From: Augochlora pura
Taxonomy: Eukaryota; Arthropoda; Insecta; Hymenoptera; Halictidae
Reading direction: 5' to 3'
Length of the DNA: 64,000 nucleotides
Assembly (NCBI RefSeq): GCF_028453695.1
Contig: NC_135773.1
Span: forward strand, 10,230,001-10,294,000
Below are positions 11,786 through 23,917 of this stretch, piece after piece. Each line of letters opens with the position of its first letter. The first letter of the stretch is position 1. The notes under the pieces were generated by a model. The model ran no database searches. It was not told the origin of the DNA and saw only the letters and a program-made list of their open reading frames with translations. A program made the position numbers and the translations under genes.

Positions 11786-11882
11786 AATAAACCTAAAATA
11801 ATTTAAACAAAATCATTTAACCCAAATTTACTCAATAAACTAAATTTTAATGAATTCACCCATCAAAATTAAATTGTAATTA
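11786..11882. repeat. 97-bp direct repeat, copy 2
   Basis: Second copy of 11594-11690, with three differences seen. The 95 bp between the copies is related low-complexity sequence (AAATTCAATT-type), so the pair may be the two outer units of a decayed tandem array. Confidence 0.9.
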
Positions 11883-12484
11883 TCTTTCAAATCGCTATGT
11901 TCGGGCGCATTGCTTTCGCGTTCGAGCCAATGGCCGGTCGAGTCATTCTCATGTAAAATTTCAAGCGAAACGTAGGAAAATCAAAGTGCAACGATGATCA
12001 AAAGGTTCACGAGTATCGCGTATGGTCCGGCGGTGTGTTCGCGTTCGCTTAATCTCCAAGATCCCGGAAACTGAAAGCGCGCCGCGGGTCCCACGTTCGA
12101 TTCAATGGAGACTTTAGCGCGACCTTAAGCCGTATACGCAAGTGCAACGACCTCCGTCAGCTAATTATTCTCATTAACGGAAAAGCTGGAATCCATGGTA
12201 TTGCTAGGAATGCCGGGATCTCGGAGGAGGATACCTTTTATGTACAGCGTGCTACGCCAGACACAATTGTTGTAGTTTTTATTACCTGCCGGCCGCGATA
12301 AACCAACCGCTGGGAATATTATTTAACAGGCGGTCTCGTTTAGAAAAAGAGCGATTTCGATGAAGCTTTTACATAATAACCGCTACCACGTCGGAATGTT
12401 TTGCAAAAGGTTCCACCGTTTTTCGCCGCGAGCTGCGAGAATTATGTAAAATAGTTGTTTCGTTGTTAGATGGTGAACCTTTAT
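11883..12484. other. Gene-free stretch, CpG-containing
   Basis: Unique sequence of mixed composition, with a CpG-rich patch at about 11900-12300. No exon-like open frame with splice sites was recognised. Confidence 0.5.
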
Positions 12485-12603
12485 GAGATATTAGATATTC
12501 TTATAGTTAAATGTTACGAAATATATAGTTTCATGAAATTGATTGAGATATTAGATATTCTTAATCATTTTTATGAAACTATATATTTCGTAACATTTAA
12601 CTA
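12485..12603. repeat. Interlocked direct and inverted repeat
   Basis: A 19-base unit GAGATATTAGATATTCTTA at 12485-12503 is repeated at 12545-12563. Between them, 12504-12544 forms a 41-base arm whose reverse complement, with a few mismatches, is 12563-12603. The order is unit, arm, unit, inverted arm, with the parts abutting. The arms would pair around an 18-base loop that is itself the second direct-repeat unit. Non-coding. Confidence 0.9.
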
Positions 12604-13527
12604 AGGAACGAATTTAAGAACATTTTTAATTTTAACTTTACTGTTTCTCGTTTTATGCCCTTTTCAATGTAATTAAAAATCTCTGCCGCGATTAGAAAAT
12701 TAATTGAAAATGTAGTTTCCCATGAAACAATTTCAACACATTGAAGAAAACATAAGAACATTCTTAAATTCTTCTGATGTCTTTATCGTTGCAAAAATTT
12801 TCTTTTATTCCAAGTACATAGTAGCAAAATTAAAAAGAAGATATTTCTTCTATTTATCGAATGTGTTTATACTTTAGTACTTTATCTAGTCATTATCTTT
12901 ATAAATGCACAAAAACCTCAGTCAAGTAATCATTTTAGATAACGACATCAAAAAAAGAATTTTTTCGTAAATTAAATAGAAAATCTCGGTCGTCACATGT
13001 GAATGTGTTTAAGTCTTTGTCTTAGCATTTTCGAAAATATATGAGAACATTCATTTCGCACTATTTCTTTTCAAAATCGATATCAAAACTGAAACTTAAA
13101 AGAAAGAATACGTACAGCCCATCGACGAGAAAATGGCACAAATGTCACCAATGGGTTGCGAGGGACTTTGGTTAGTTCGTGCACAGATGGTAGTTTCTAT
13201 GTGCCATCTGCTCGTTATTCGATGTCGTAAGAACCCACAATTATAAATTTTACGATGATTCCGAAACGGCCCACTGTTAACATTCTATTAGCAGTTAATT
13301 ATTCACGATGTAGGCAATTTTTTCTCTCGGAAATGTTCGCGAATTACAATCGGCGAATGGATCCAGTACGGCAGTCGCACAACGTTAAGCTGAAAACCAC
13401 TCGCAGCTGTATCTCGAGCTGGCAGCGCAATTTCATTTTTCTTCTTGTTCCACGGTTTCTCCGGTTAATCGTGCGCCTTTTTGTGCAATAAAGACGTATG
13501 AGAATAAATAGTAATAATAATAACAGG
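12604..13527. other. AT-rich gene-free stretch
   Basis: No repeat, coding or RNA signal was recognised. Confidence 0.55.
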
Positions 13528-13597
13528 TTAACCCTAGGGCGCCACCGTAATGGCGGACGCCAGTCACGGGTGACCACCGTGCAGCGAAACGTGTTAA
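13528..13597. mobile_element. 70-bp TTAA-bounded element remnant
   Basis: Begins TTAACCCTAGGGCGCC and ends CGTTTCGCTGCACGG-type sequence (read inward from the right as TTAACACGTTTCGCTG). It contains CGCCA/TGGCG (13540-13555) and GTCAC/GTGAC (13563-13574) hairpins. The right end resembles the left end of 6583-6831 in layout (TTAACACGTT, then a GTCAC hairpin). It may be an internally deleted MITE; alternatively the two ends belong to different insertions. Confidence 0.45.
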
Positions 13598-16140
13598 AGA
13601 GGAATTAATGGACGAACACCGTGAGCGAGTCCCGTGAAATTCCCATCGAATGTAAAACGCGAATTTAATCAGACAATTTCAGCTTGTTTTACCGCGAACG
13701 TTTCGCTCCTCGTTCGAATCGCGCATAAACAGCCGACGGCGTCGTTAAATCGCGGTATCGGCGAGAATTAATGCAAGATTGTTCCAGAGGAGGCGTTCGT
13801 TTTTCAACGGTTCGCGGCGCTTTCTGATAGTTTCGACAATTTATAAAACGGTGTGTCGCGAAGAAAGCCGCGGAATTTCGATCGCGTCGCGCCTTCGACG
13901 GATTCGCGAAACAATCGCGCGCCTTTGTCGGCGGGATTTTTCTATTGTAACGATCGGACCGCGGATTTCACGTGTTTGTATACTGAAATACTAGAAATAG
14001 GGATAATAGTTAATATTATCTCCATCTCATTCCAACGAGAGAAATTTTATTTCAGGTTTTGCACGATTAAATATGAAATGGGAATTTGACATCCGCGATC
14101 TAAGAATGACTACAGTTCATTTTGCTAATCTAAAATTAGAGCATGGAAATATATATTTTATTTCAATAATTTAAAACATAAAATAAAAGATGTTTTATTT
14201 TAATAACGTAACCCATAAAATAGGATGCTTTCCATGGAAGATAACGTTTGAATTTATGTTTCTAACGCACAGAAAAAGTACTTCGTTTCTGATTATCAAA
14301 ATAATTATATGTTACACTATGATTTAGTAAAGTAAAAATGATTTGTTTTATAGTAACCAATTAAATAAATAAAGTATTCCAAACCGAAATTTTTACACCG
14401 AATGAAATATTTTTTTTCGAAAAAACATGCACGACCTGAAATAAAATATTGATTTACAATTTGCCATTTAAAGTATTATTACTCGCAGGACGTACTTTTA
14501 TGAATAAAATTAAACAGCGAATCTCGAAGTATAATTCGAGTTGTTAAGATCGTTTAACGATGACTCGTCCTCTGTAATTAGCAACTTGCCGTAACGATTT
14601 ATTACATCGAACATTATACGTAACACTATTGGATGCCTTTCATGTTTTAGAAATACAAGTATATGCTAATGATTGCATAAAATTCGCACTCTCACAATAA
14701 TACTTTCACTTGACACGTGATTACGCAATGTTTCGCTGATTATTTAGGATTTCTAAGTTAGACTTACTTACATTAGTAAAAGCGTCATTTTCGTGTCAGT
14801 CTAATCACGTGGTGTGAAACTAAGGTGTGCGAAAATCGTACGAATAAGCTGCATTTTTCACAGTACGATGAAACAGATTCAATGATTTATTGAACACCCT
14901 AATTAGCGTGGAGGAAGTAGTCCTGAACCCGCCTTTCCGATTCTCGATCTTCCATTTTCAATACATTGAATAGTGTTTTTAATATCAACTGATTATGCTA
15001 AAAGGCTCCTAGATTAAAAATATTGCTTGTTGCACACAATTTTGTAATGAGATGCGGCGTTCCAAAGACGGCATCATAAAATTCAAAGTAAAATGAAACG
15101 TTTTACACACTAATTATAATAAAATGCTAGAAAACAGGTTTTAGTGATAGTTTTGTATATATTAGAAAGTTTATTTTTATATATGCAGTTTTATTATTGT
15201 ACACGCAATTATATTAAACAGGTTATGTCAGGTATACTAGTATACTCGTATAGCAGAAATTTATTATATACACGTTTATTAAACAATTTATTATCATTTA
15301 TATTCGTCTATTATTGTCTATTTTATTTTATATTAAATTATATTGTATTGTATATTAATTACTTAAATTCAATCGAAAAATGCCGATATATTGTGCATAT
15401 AATTAAATATTGTGTTTATAATTTTGGCCGGAAAAATACGAGCTCCAAATCACTGTGCAGCGAACACTCGCTATTCTTGCTACCATGTTTAGGAACAGTT
15501 CTGAGCAACATATTCTTTTCCGCGAAATTATTGGCGAGCACGTTGCTCCCCGGCGAGCGCTTCTCGCTCCCCCAAGTATTTGATACCGTAGTTCGCAATT
15601 AATTAGAGTCACCAAAGGAGCACGGCGTTATCGCGAGAAGCTGCAACTCCCCCAGGAAAGTATAGCTTCCAGTTAGGTTTAATCTGAAATTCTGGAAACC
15701 CCGGTGTATATTAGGGCCGCGTAACGAGCCCGCATTAATTAAGTTCCGCTTCCGTCTGCGACCGGAAGCGAGGCACTGGGAGAGTTTGCCGTCCAGTTAG
15801 TCGATATCCTACGCGGAGTTTCACTGCCAAAATTCTCTCGGTGACGATTCGGTAAAGTCGTGCGCCGCACGTGATCATCGAATCAGTCCGCCTAGTACCA
15901 AATATTCAGAAACAGAATAGAATGCGTATTGTTGTTCACTGGATCGTTCGCAATTCCGAGGTGCGCAAATGAATAGCAATTACGTTCTTGTTCCGTATGA
16001 ATTCTAAAGAAATTTTCGATGTGTGAAATCGTTTCTGTTTTACTGGTTGATTTTAATATTGTGTCGGATTTGGCCACAATTCGAAACGTTTCGTTGAAAA
16101 CAATTGCACGAATGGATACTTTTTAATCGAATGTTTTATA
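13598..16140. other. Gene-free stretch
   Basis: About 13600-13970 is CpG-rich without a recognisable exon. About 13980-15140 is AT-rich, nothing found. About 15144-15310 is a loose AT-rich repeat similar to 7195-7465. About 15420-15890 is GC-richer, promoter-like unique sequence with no identifiable coding region. Confidence 0.5.
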
Positions 16141-16300
16141 CGATTCGTCAAATTATTCTATCTATTTAGTCTTCATTCGAATAAACGATTAATTTCTCCT
16201 TTATTCCAATAGATTATTAATGTAATATTTGTTCGAATAAATTGTTAACTTGGTCTTTATTCTAACAAATTATTAATTCAATCTTTATATAATAATTCTT
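16141..16300. repeat. Degenerate AT-rich tandem, about 50-bp unit
   Basis: About three diverged units contain TTCGAATAAAYNATTAATTT followed by a CTTTATTC-type motif. A related TTATTCGAATAAAT motif occurs beside the 30.8 kb minisatellite. Confidence 0.5.
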
Positions 16301-19300
16301 AAATTATTTGCTAATTTTAGTTCGTTTACTTTCCTTCTAGGAATTTATTGTGCACAAAGATGATCTAACTACTGTCGTTGTAAAATGATTCAGAGAGCAA
16401 AGGATCAAACGGAGGAAAAGGGTAGAACTATAAAAGAGATACAAGCGAAAGAAAGTAAAAGATATCGAAGTTTATTAGTTAATTCATAGCGTGTTTCCGG
16501 ACTCGTACATGAACTTTAAATGTATAAAGTCAGAAATATATCTGTGCTCCTATTTTTGATGAGAAGAATAAAATTTATTGTTTGCCTAACAAGTGAACAA
16601 ACATTTTTAAAAGTGGCAATGTAGATTGATTAAGTTTTGTAATTTCGGGCCGCCGTATGAAAACTATCTGCTGTAATTTATCGCGGAATAAATGTATTAT
16701 AAGAGGATGTAATTTATACCAATGTATGTAGATGTTGCGATAAAATTAAAAGAATGTCTGGATTAAACATTATGGGAAAATGCCGCGGACTGTGATTGAC
16801 GAATCAAGTCGCTGTCGACAATTTAATCATTCTGGGGAATGCCTGTTACTTCATTTTATAATAACAATTTGCTCGTAAATTTTTCACTAATCGTTGAAGA
16901 AGTACTATTCAATCGGAGATTATTAAATTGTTCGTTGTGTTTGTTATATGAAATATTATGAATATTCATTTTAATTAAATATAATACAGCCCCTTTTTAT
17001 TCCTGACAATCTGAAAATAATGACGAAAATAATAACAAAAAATTTCATATGCGAGAACTTAATATACAAAATTTTAAACTTTATAATGATATGACTGCTA
17101 TTATTTCTAAAACGAAGAGCTTCCGGACCTAGGTTTATAGATCTTTTTCTCATCCTTAGCGTATGCAAATTACGATACCGAAGTTTGATCACCTATTTCC
17201 GGGACACTCTGTATACATTCAGATTTAAGGTAAACATACATCTGTATATCGTCTTTATATTCAATCATAAAATCGAGTTTCATTAACAACGCGACTCATA
17301 TTTTCACTTGAATTTATTGTTTCATTTAAATTGCTTTTTATCTGAAATTTCTTCCTGCTTTCATGCATTTCGCACCGGGACTTGCGTAACATAATGTACA
17401 ATTAGGTTTCCCTCGCAACTAAATAAGCGCGTGTCAGTTCAGCGTGACGAACTATCGCGCCGTGTAGGTTCGAATTAAGAAGAAAATGAAAAGTTACGCG
17501 AACGACGAGCCGGCCGGTTAACAGGTTAAGGACGAGGAAATTCCGTGGCGGAACTTTTTTCGCAGAAATTAATCGAGACAAGTTCCCCGAGAGGAACACT
17601 CAAGAAGAGATAAATAACGAAGGAGGAAAGAACAATGTCGGGGAGAAGGGGGTTAACAAAGAGGAAAATGGGTAGCATAAATGCGACTGGAAGTTCGCCC
17701 GGAGGCGGAACTTTAAAATCATAAAAGCTTTCGCTGACGGTGGCCGGACGAAGCCGGGGGGGGGGGGGGGGGGGGAAAAAATCGGTAAAATTCACGTGGC
17801 CGCTGTCCGGCGAGCCCGCAGTTTCGCCACTGTTCCACTCTCGAGGATCGTTCTCGGGCTCGATACACTCCATTCGCCGAATCCCTTTTATCCGAAATTA
17901 TTTTATCGGCCGAGGGTTTCTCGTTCAGGCTCTCCCGTTTGTACGAGTTCAATCTCCGAGTGAAAAAAATCGGCAGCTTTTCGCTGCCGCGCAAAACACC
18001 ATGATCCGAAGCCGATGGAAAACGGCCGGGTCAAATAAGGTAAACGTACGTACACCTATGCTGGTGATGAAAACTGTATGAAACATGGAATATTATTGGT
18101 ATAGGAATTCAATGTTATACTTAGATTAAAATGTTTCATAAATTTTACATAAAGTAAGAAAAAGTGTTCAAATGGAAATAGTACAATTTTAGTTGGAGAA
18201 AATTGTAAGACGCTATTTGTAAAAATATAGAAAATGTACAAAATTAAATTAAAGTATTACATTTTATAGAATTTTAATAATGAATGGAGTCGCTTTTATT
18301 TCTTACAAAATTCATCATTCGTTTAGACAGGCTTACCTAACCTTTTCAGGTACTTTTTTAAATAAGTCTTTAATATTAATGTTATTATATTATTTAGCTC
18401 CTTCATATACTCTTCTACAGAATTGTCTTATATATATACTAAATAAAATTCAAAACAATATATATTATATGTCTGTTCCAAATGGGGACATTGAATACGG
18501 AACACAGGAACATAGTACGAAACACGATGTTCCATGTTAGGTAAGCGTTATGTTGCTTGTATTATTCTCCACTGATATTAAATAAATATTTCAAAATTCC
18601 TTGCGTTATCTAGACACATCAATCCACGGAACAGTAGCACGAATACTCTGTTATACCGTTAAGTGTGATCAGAATCGATAATAATCCTAAATCCCGTGAA
18701 AAAGCGTTCCATAATAGTCGCCTTTGTCTTATTGAGCCTCGATAGCGTTGACCCACCGTAAATATCGTTATTCGTAAATAACGTAACGGGAGAGGGGCGA
18801 TAATCGAATTTCTCTGTAAACAACCCGGTAACGGGATAACATCGGTATCGGCTACGACACCGGGGACATTAACGTCGAAACATCGGCGATGAGACGACGG
18901 TTTTGCTCGGACGCGTGACATTTGCGCTCGTTGCCGCTCGACGACGACGACGGACGAATAAACGTTTCGCAGGTGTAGTGGTTCGGCCGAGGTGTAATTG
19001 ATTGAGTCGCGTGCTGTGGTAATGATAGACAAATGTGTGGTTTGCCGATTGGAATGGTGATTGATGGTATTGTTATGCCACGGCTGTCGTTTGTCGACGT
19101 CACTTTCTTTGGGGCGAATCGAGAGTGTGCGTAGCAGGAGATAAGGGGAAGGTGCGACACCACCAGAAAAAGTTGAATATACATAATGGATACAGTGGCT
19201 CGTGGACGTATTCGAACACCGACTGGAACGAAATAGCTTATCGAAATTTGATCAAATGACTTCGTTTTTTTCTGCGACGCTAGGGAGACTAGTTTGCAAA

Positions 19301-21215
19301 CGATTTATCGAACTATCGAAGTGTCTTTTGTTATTGTACAATAGTTGGGAAGCACGTGAATCTCTCGTTCGCGCTTTCATTGATGGTACTGATTGAGGTT
19401 GCCTTGATTTACACTTATATAATTATTACGCGTTCTTAATAAAATTCCAACAACGTTGTTATGAGATAGAAACAGTTGATTTCGATGCAATTTTCAAGGT
19501 GCATTTTTTAGACAATGTTTATTAGTAACGACACTACTCCGGTGTACAAATTTTATGATATCTGTATTCTTTTATTAAATTTTTTCGAACCAGTAGACTT
19601 TTGTACAAAATAAAAATTGTCTGCATTAAATGCATGATACAAAAGCCTACCTATACATATATTACTTCTTTCAATAATTTCCATGGCTTAAAACACAATG
19701 GCATTTTAGAATTCCTTAAATGCTTTTAACATTTTCCAGTACTAAAATAAAATCCGCGGTCTATCCGTTACGTGTAGACTGTAGATTCTATGCGTTTATG
19801 GCAAAAGACGCGCATGCGAGAAAGTAAAAACATCAGAAGAATTTAAGGAGATTATTACGTTGTTTCCTACTCATAAAAACTATTACATATCAAGTTTGTC
19901 TACACTTCGGACATTATAATATTACACCTATTATTCCCGAAAATAAGTTTTACTTAGAATCAAGTTAATCTTCTTAGAATTGCGAAGATTTTTGCAAGAA
20001 CTATGCCCGAGGACCCCGCGAGGAAAGCTTTAAAGTACACGAACGCGGTGCAGGATGCTCGAATCCGTTCCTGCACGGAACGTCGTGAACTTCCGCCGCC
20101 GTCCGAAAATCGCGGAACGGGGTAAACAACGTTGTCACTATAATCCCTATTAAACAGGGAATTAGGGGCTTCGTTCCGCATCCATTGTTAGTCGGGCGAA
20201 CACGCGCGGCGCCTCCAGCTACATTACGGGATGCAATATCCGTCGAGTCGTATCGGCCGCGTGAAGCGGGATTATTGGCGCACCTTTGCCGTCGCCATTT
20301 TATTTTCGCTTAGTATTTGGCGCTTTCACCGATCGCGTGTACAGCCGGGGCGAAAACAGCTTTTAATAAATCCACGCCGTCCGTGATCGCGAAATACCCG
20401 GCAAATATCCGCACATAATATATCACGGTAGAATGGAGATTCAGATCCCGGAGATTCGATCCGAGTCGGTTGGCGAGGTCGACGCTCGCGATGAACGTGA
20501 TTGTACACGAAGATATTAAACACGAGCCATTGTATTCCTTATTGTTGGAATGAAGAGAAGTAATATGGAATAATCCTGAATTTGATACATCATTCCGGCG
20601 GTTTGTTATTTTAAAGGTAATTACAATGCGGATTGCTTGTTTCACGATCTGTTACGTGCTTTTGAACATTTCGAACATTGTCACTTGTTGTACGTTATTG
20701 TAGGCTGGTAACAATGGTGATCGCGGTTTGAACAGCTACTACAATTAGACATTGTAAGCTGTAGATTGTAAATCACTTTATTCCAAGCGGTTATCGAGGG
20801 GTTTGTTAATGACGAGTTCATTACTGAGGGTTCCTCAGGTAATTTGAAGTAACTCTTTTCTTTACAAAAATTTTCTCAAATCTACGTCAATTAAAAAAAT
20901 TATTCATTGTAAAAATCAAATTAAAATGCTTAGGCCTTCATTTCCACGTCTTCTTGCATCTTAAAGAGGTCCGTGCGTACCGTAAATACGTACGGATTCG
21001 CAGTCCGCTTATTATTGTACAACTCGATATTGACACTTGTAGAGCCTAAATGTCTTCATTACAAGCTATTGATGCAAGGGTTGTATAGAATTGTATAGAA
21101 TTCTTGACCGAGGTAAAGGTGTGACGGATCTCAAATATAAGCTAAGCAACTCAACTCGCGCAAAAGCTTCTTACATAATGATTTACTAAACACCAAACTA
21201 AAAGACGCATAAGCA
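16301..21215. other. Gene-free stretch with transposon end and poly-G run
   Basis: Mixed AT-rich and CpG-rich DNA. At 17192-17215 the minus strand reads TATACAGAGTGTCCCGG, typical of the termini of insect DNA transposons; no partner end is certain. CpG-rich parts (17400-18030, 18750-19150, 19960-20520) give overlapping open frames on both strands with no domains. At 19592-19652 a short imperfect hairpin (GTAGACTTTTGTA/TACAAAAGCCTAC) encloses the 24-base string shared with 9028-9051. Confidence 0.5.
17756..17775. repeat. Poly-G tract (20 G)
   Basis: Twenty consecutive G followed by AAAAAA. It encodes Gly or Pro runs in frames that cross it. The length may be unreliable in short-read assemblies. 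Confidence 0.95.
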
Positions 21216-21278
21216 TTAACACGTTCGTTACCGTCACTTGTTTCGCCGTCCATCTTCATGGCTAAAACGATGTGTTAA
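21216..21278. mobile_element. 63-bp TTAA-bounded remnant
   Basis: Begins TTAACACGTTCGT and ends ACGATGTGTTAA, an imperfect inverted pair. The left end matches the first 13 bases of the family B element at 6583, followed by CCGTCAC, which suggests a deleted or decayed relative. Confidence 0.45.
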
Positions 21279-22200
21279 ATGGAAGATAGTGCAAAGTTGT
21301 GGACACGACAGATATTGTGTTGCACCTTAAATGGTAACCTGTACCAACGTTAATTTGTTTCTTTCTATGCGGACTGCGATTACGACGACGGTGAAAGCGA
21401 ATGTTAAATAATCTCTGACTTCGTTTCATGTTCGAGAAAAGTGGAGTAAAATTTGACATATCGAAACATTCTAATACTCAGTCTGACATTGACTCGCAAT
21501 CAGCATCATGCGCGATCATAGTTTCACTTTTAAGGGGTGGCATTCAGCAGAAACCAAATAATAGTCATTTTTCAGATAACATTTTTATTGTTAAATCGAA
21601 TTGCGCAGAAATTAATTTTCCAACTCCCATCTTTAAAATTAAGAAAAAGTTATGCTGTACAATATATAAAAATTAATAGTTTATAAGAAATTATTACGAT
21701 GATTTGTGTAAATGATATTGAAGAAATTAGTGTGCAGATTTGCAAAATGATATTTGGAAAATTTCATCTGAAAAATTACTAGTAATTGGTTTTCGGCTAC
21801 ATGCTGCACCGCCCCTTCAAACTTCGGGAGCTGCAGTCGCTGTGCTCTTTGTGTACCATGAAACAGATTCTGTAATATTTCATTAAGTTGTCCGAGAAGT
21901 AATTCCATTCGTCATTAATCAATTTAACTGAAATAAATGAAAGGGAATATATAACACACTTCAGTGACCTAATTTAATTTTAATTTAAAAAGCAATTAAA
22001 TTCTACAATACACTGATGAATACATTCTAATTATTTAAAAAGTTATCAAGAAATGTGCAGTGGAAAATATGGTATGAAAACAAAATCATAGTCGTGCGAT
22101 TACGGTTTCACTGTTAAAGCTTCGGGACAGTCGCTGTGCTCCTTGTGCGCCATAAAACCGATACCATAGATAAACATAACAGTACTGTAATCGGAACAAT
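21279..22200. other. AT-rich gene-free stretch
   Basis: No convincing coding or repeat signal. Two similar phrases, GGAGCTGCAGTCGCTGTGCTCTTTGTG (near 21826) and GGGACAGTCGCTGTGCTCCTTGTG (near 22125), lie about 300 bp apart. Both are followed by TACCATGAAAC or CGCCATAAAAC, indicating a dispersed or duplicated segment. Confidence 0.5.
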
Positions 22201-23260
22201 TCCGCCTCCCAATTGGTTCGAATAGCGGGCAGAGTTCCCCACTTGAAATTCTCCGGTGCATTAGATAACCAGCGGTATCTCAAAAATTCGAGAGCTAAAT
22301 CCGCAATCTGCCGGGCCGGTATTTATCAGTGCCTCGCAAACAGCTATTCGCCCGAAATTCTCCAACAATCCGTAAAGTACCCGAACGGGGTACCAGGGGT
22401 ACTCTCCGCGAAGATCATCCGATTCGATGCCGAGGGAATATTTCACGTGGCGGTTCGTTCGGTCGGGGAGGCGAAAAATGAAAAGAGAAGAAACCGACGG
22501 GAAAGGAAAAAAACGAGGGAATTATATCGGACCGAGGGCGAGGGAAGCCATTACAGCGATCTGCCCGAGCGAATTACAGATTCCTCGCGGTTCCCCGTGG
22601 AACCAGTTCGCCGTTCGAGAGAATTTATTCTTAGGCGGACGACGGCGTTGGCCCGCGCGCGCTCGCTCAAAATTCCTCGGCAAACCGGCGGGAGAGACCC
22701 TCGCGGAAATTTTTATTCGGTTTCCAGCGGGCACGTCCCTCGGTCCTCTCCTCGATCACGTACCCGCCACTCTCTCGGGGGGCCTGCTTTGCGTACATTC
22801 GAGACTCCGGTCTCGTACCGAGTCAATTACTGGTTACTCGGTTACCCGCCGATGCGTGCTACGCCCAAGTGTGCAGGCACCGGGCGAGATCGCGTTCTCG
22901 CCCGCGTGCCGGGGCAGAGCAAAGCGGAGCGGAGCAAAGCGGAGCGGAGCAAAGCGGAGCGGCAGCCGGAGCCGAGCAAAGCGGAGCTGAGCTGAGCTGA
23001 GCCGAGCTGAGCCGAGCAGAGCGACGCGTCCGCGCTGCGACGCCGCGTATCGTAATTCGCAATTTACCCGTGCATTCACCTTCGAATTCCCGTTATTCAC
23101 GTTCCGTATCGTCGTCCTACACTCGACACCCGTGGCACTGCTCCGGGCGACGCGACGGCCGCGCACGATCCCGTGGACTTCGTGTGCTTCGTTCGGTGAT
23201 CCGTGCTTTTCCGGGATACACGGCCAACCGATTTTGTTTCTTCGCGGCACTTTATTAGGC
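22201..23260. promoter_or_regulatory. CpG-rich tract, candidate promoter or 5' non-coding exon
   Basis: About 1 kb of strongly CpG-rich sequence, open in two plus-strand frames and on the minus strand together (22213-22995 plus is the longest open frame in the window). Simultaneous openness, the lack of any recognisable domain and a repeat-encoded tail argue against a protein. In insect genomes such islands within long AT-rich introns often mark promoters or 5' untranslated exons. It lies on the same strand side, 26 kb upstream of the E78 exon. This is inference only. Confidence 0.25.
22918..23020. repeat. GC-rich short tandem repeat
   Basis: Three copies of the 15-base unit AGCAAAGCGGAGCGG (22918-22962), followed by a run of GAGCT/GAGCC pentamers to about 23020. 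It makes Ser-Lys-Ala-Glu-Arg repeats in one frame. Confidence 0.9.
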
Positions 23261-23348
23261 GCAGGCAGATTTAGCGTGCAGGCTGGCTCGCCAGATATAA
23301 CTTAATATTATTAGTATTACTTTTATTATTGTGATCGAGGAACGTCTA

Positions 23349-23603
23349 TACAGAGTGCGATCTGATTCGTGGTGTAACTAAAATCAGGGTGATTGCTCGT
23401 GGAAATGTAAGAAAGCAAATTGCTATAAAATTTTATCAGCCGAGGCTTCATTTCCGAGAACATCGATTTTGAAAATTTCTTCGGATCGAGCGAGATCGAT
23501 TTTCTCGAAAAATAAAGCTTCAGATAAAACAATTTCATATCAAATTTGCTCTCATTGTTTTAGGTGAAATCGCCCTGTTCCACGAATTCCGTTGCACCCT
23601 GTA
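23349..23603. mobile_element. Short element with TACAG-GTGC inverted ends
   Basis: TACAGAGTGCGATCTGATTC at 23349 faces GCACCCTGTA ending at 23603. Extended, the ends pair at about 17 of 24 bases, including TTCGTGG. A CAGGGTGxx terminus is common in insect DNA transposons. The 255-bp interior is AT-rich and non-coding. It lies 78 bp before a TTAA MITE. Confidence 0.45.
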
Positions 23604-23681
23604 TGTAATCTCGAATGGCTGAAACAGGCACATTTTACTCTTGTAAGTTCCTTATTGGAAGACGCATGGAAATTATGAAGC

Positions 23682-23917
23682 TTAACCCTTTGCACTCGAA
23701 GCCATTTCTACTGTAAATCTGAAATAATTTTTCTAGTGTACAGTATTTCCATTTTAAGCTACGAAAGCGCGTTTTATATATACCAAATTTTCTCTCGCGA
23801 TTCATACTAACAGTTTCATTTCCAACAAATTTCTAACATTAAACTTTGTTGCTATAAAAATTATTTTAAAAGGTGACAGAACAATTTTAGCGGTGCCACT
23901 CGAGGGCAAAGGGTTAA
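23682..23917. mobile_element. TTAA-bounded MITE, family D
   Basis: A 236-bp element with TTAACCCTTTGCACTCGA at the left and its complement (17 of 18) at the right. Relatives in this window are the right half at 56681-56855 and an internal fragment at 36085-36165; the 5529 element shares its end type. Non-coding; TTAA flanks both ends. Confidence 0.9.

Noticed and set aside
22213..22995. Longest open frame in the window (260 codons, plus strand)
   Set aside because: It lies in a CpG-rich tract that is also open in another plus frame (22427-22990) and on the minus strand. Its tail is a translated 15-bp repeat, and no domain is recognisable.
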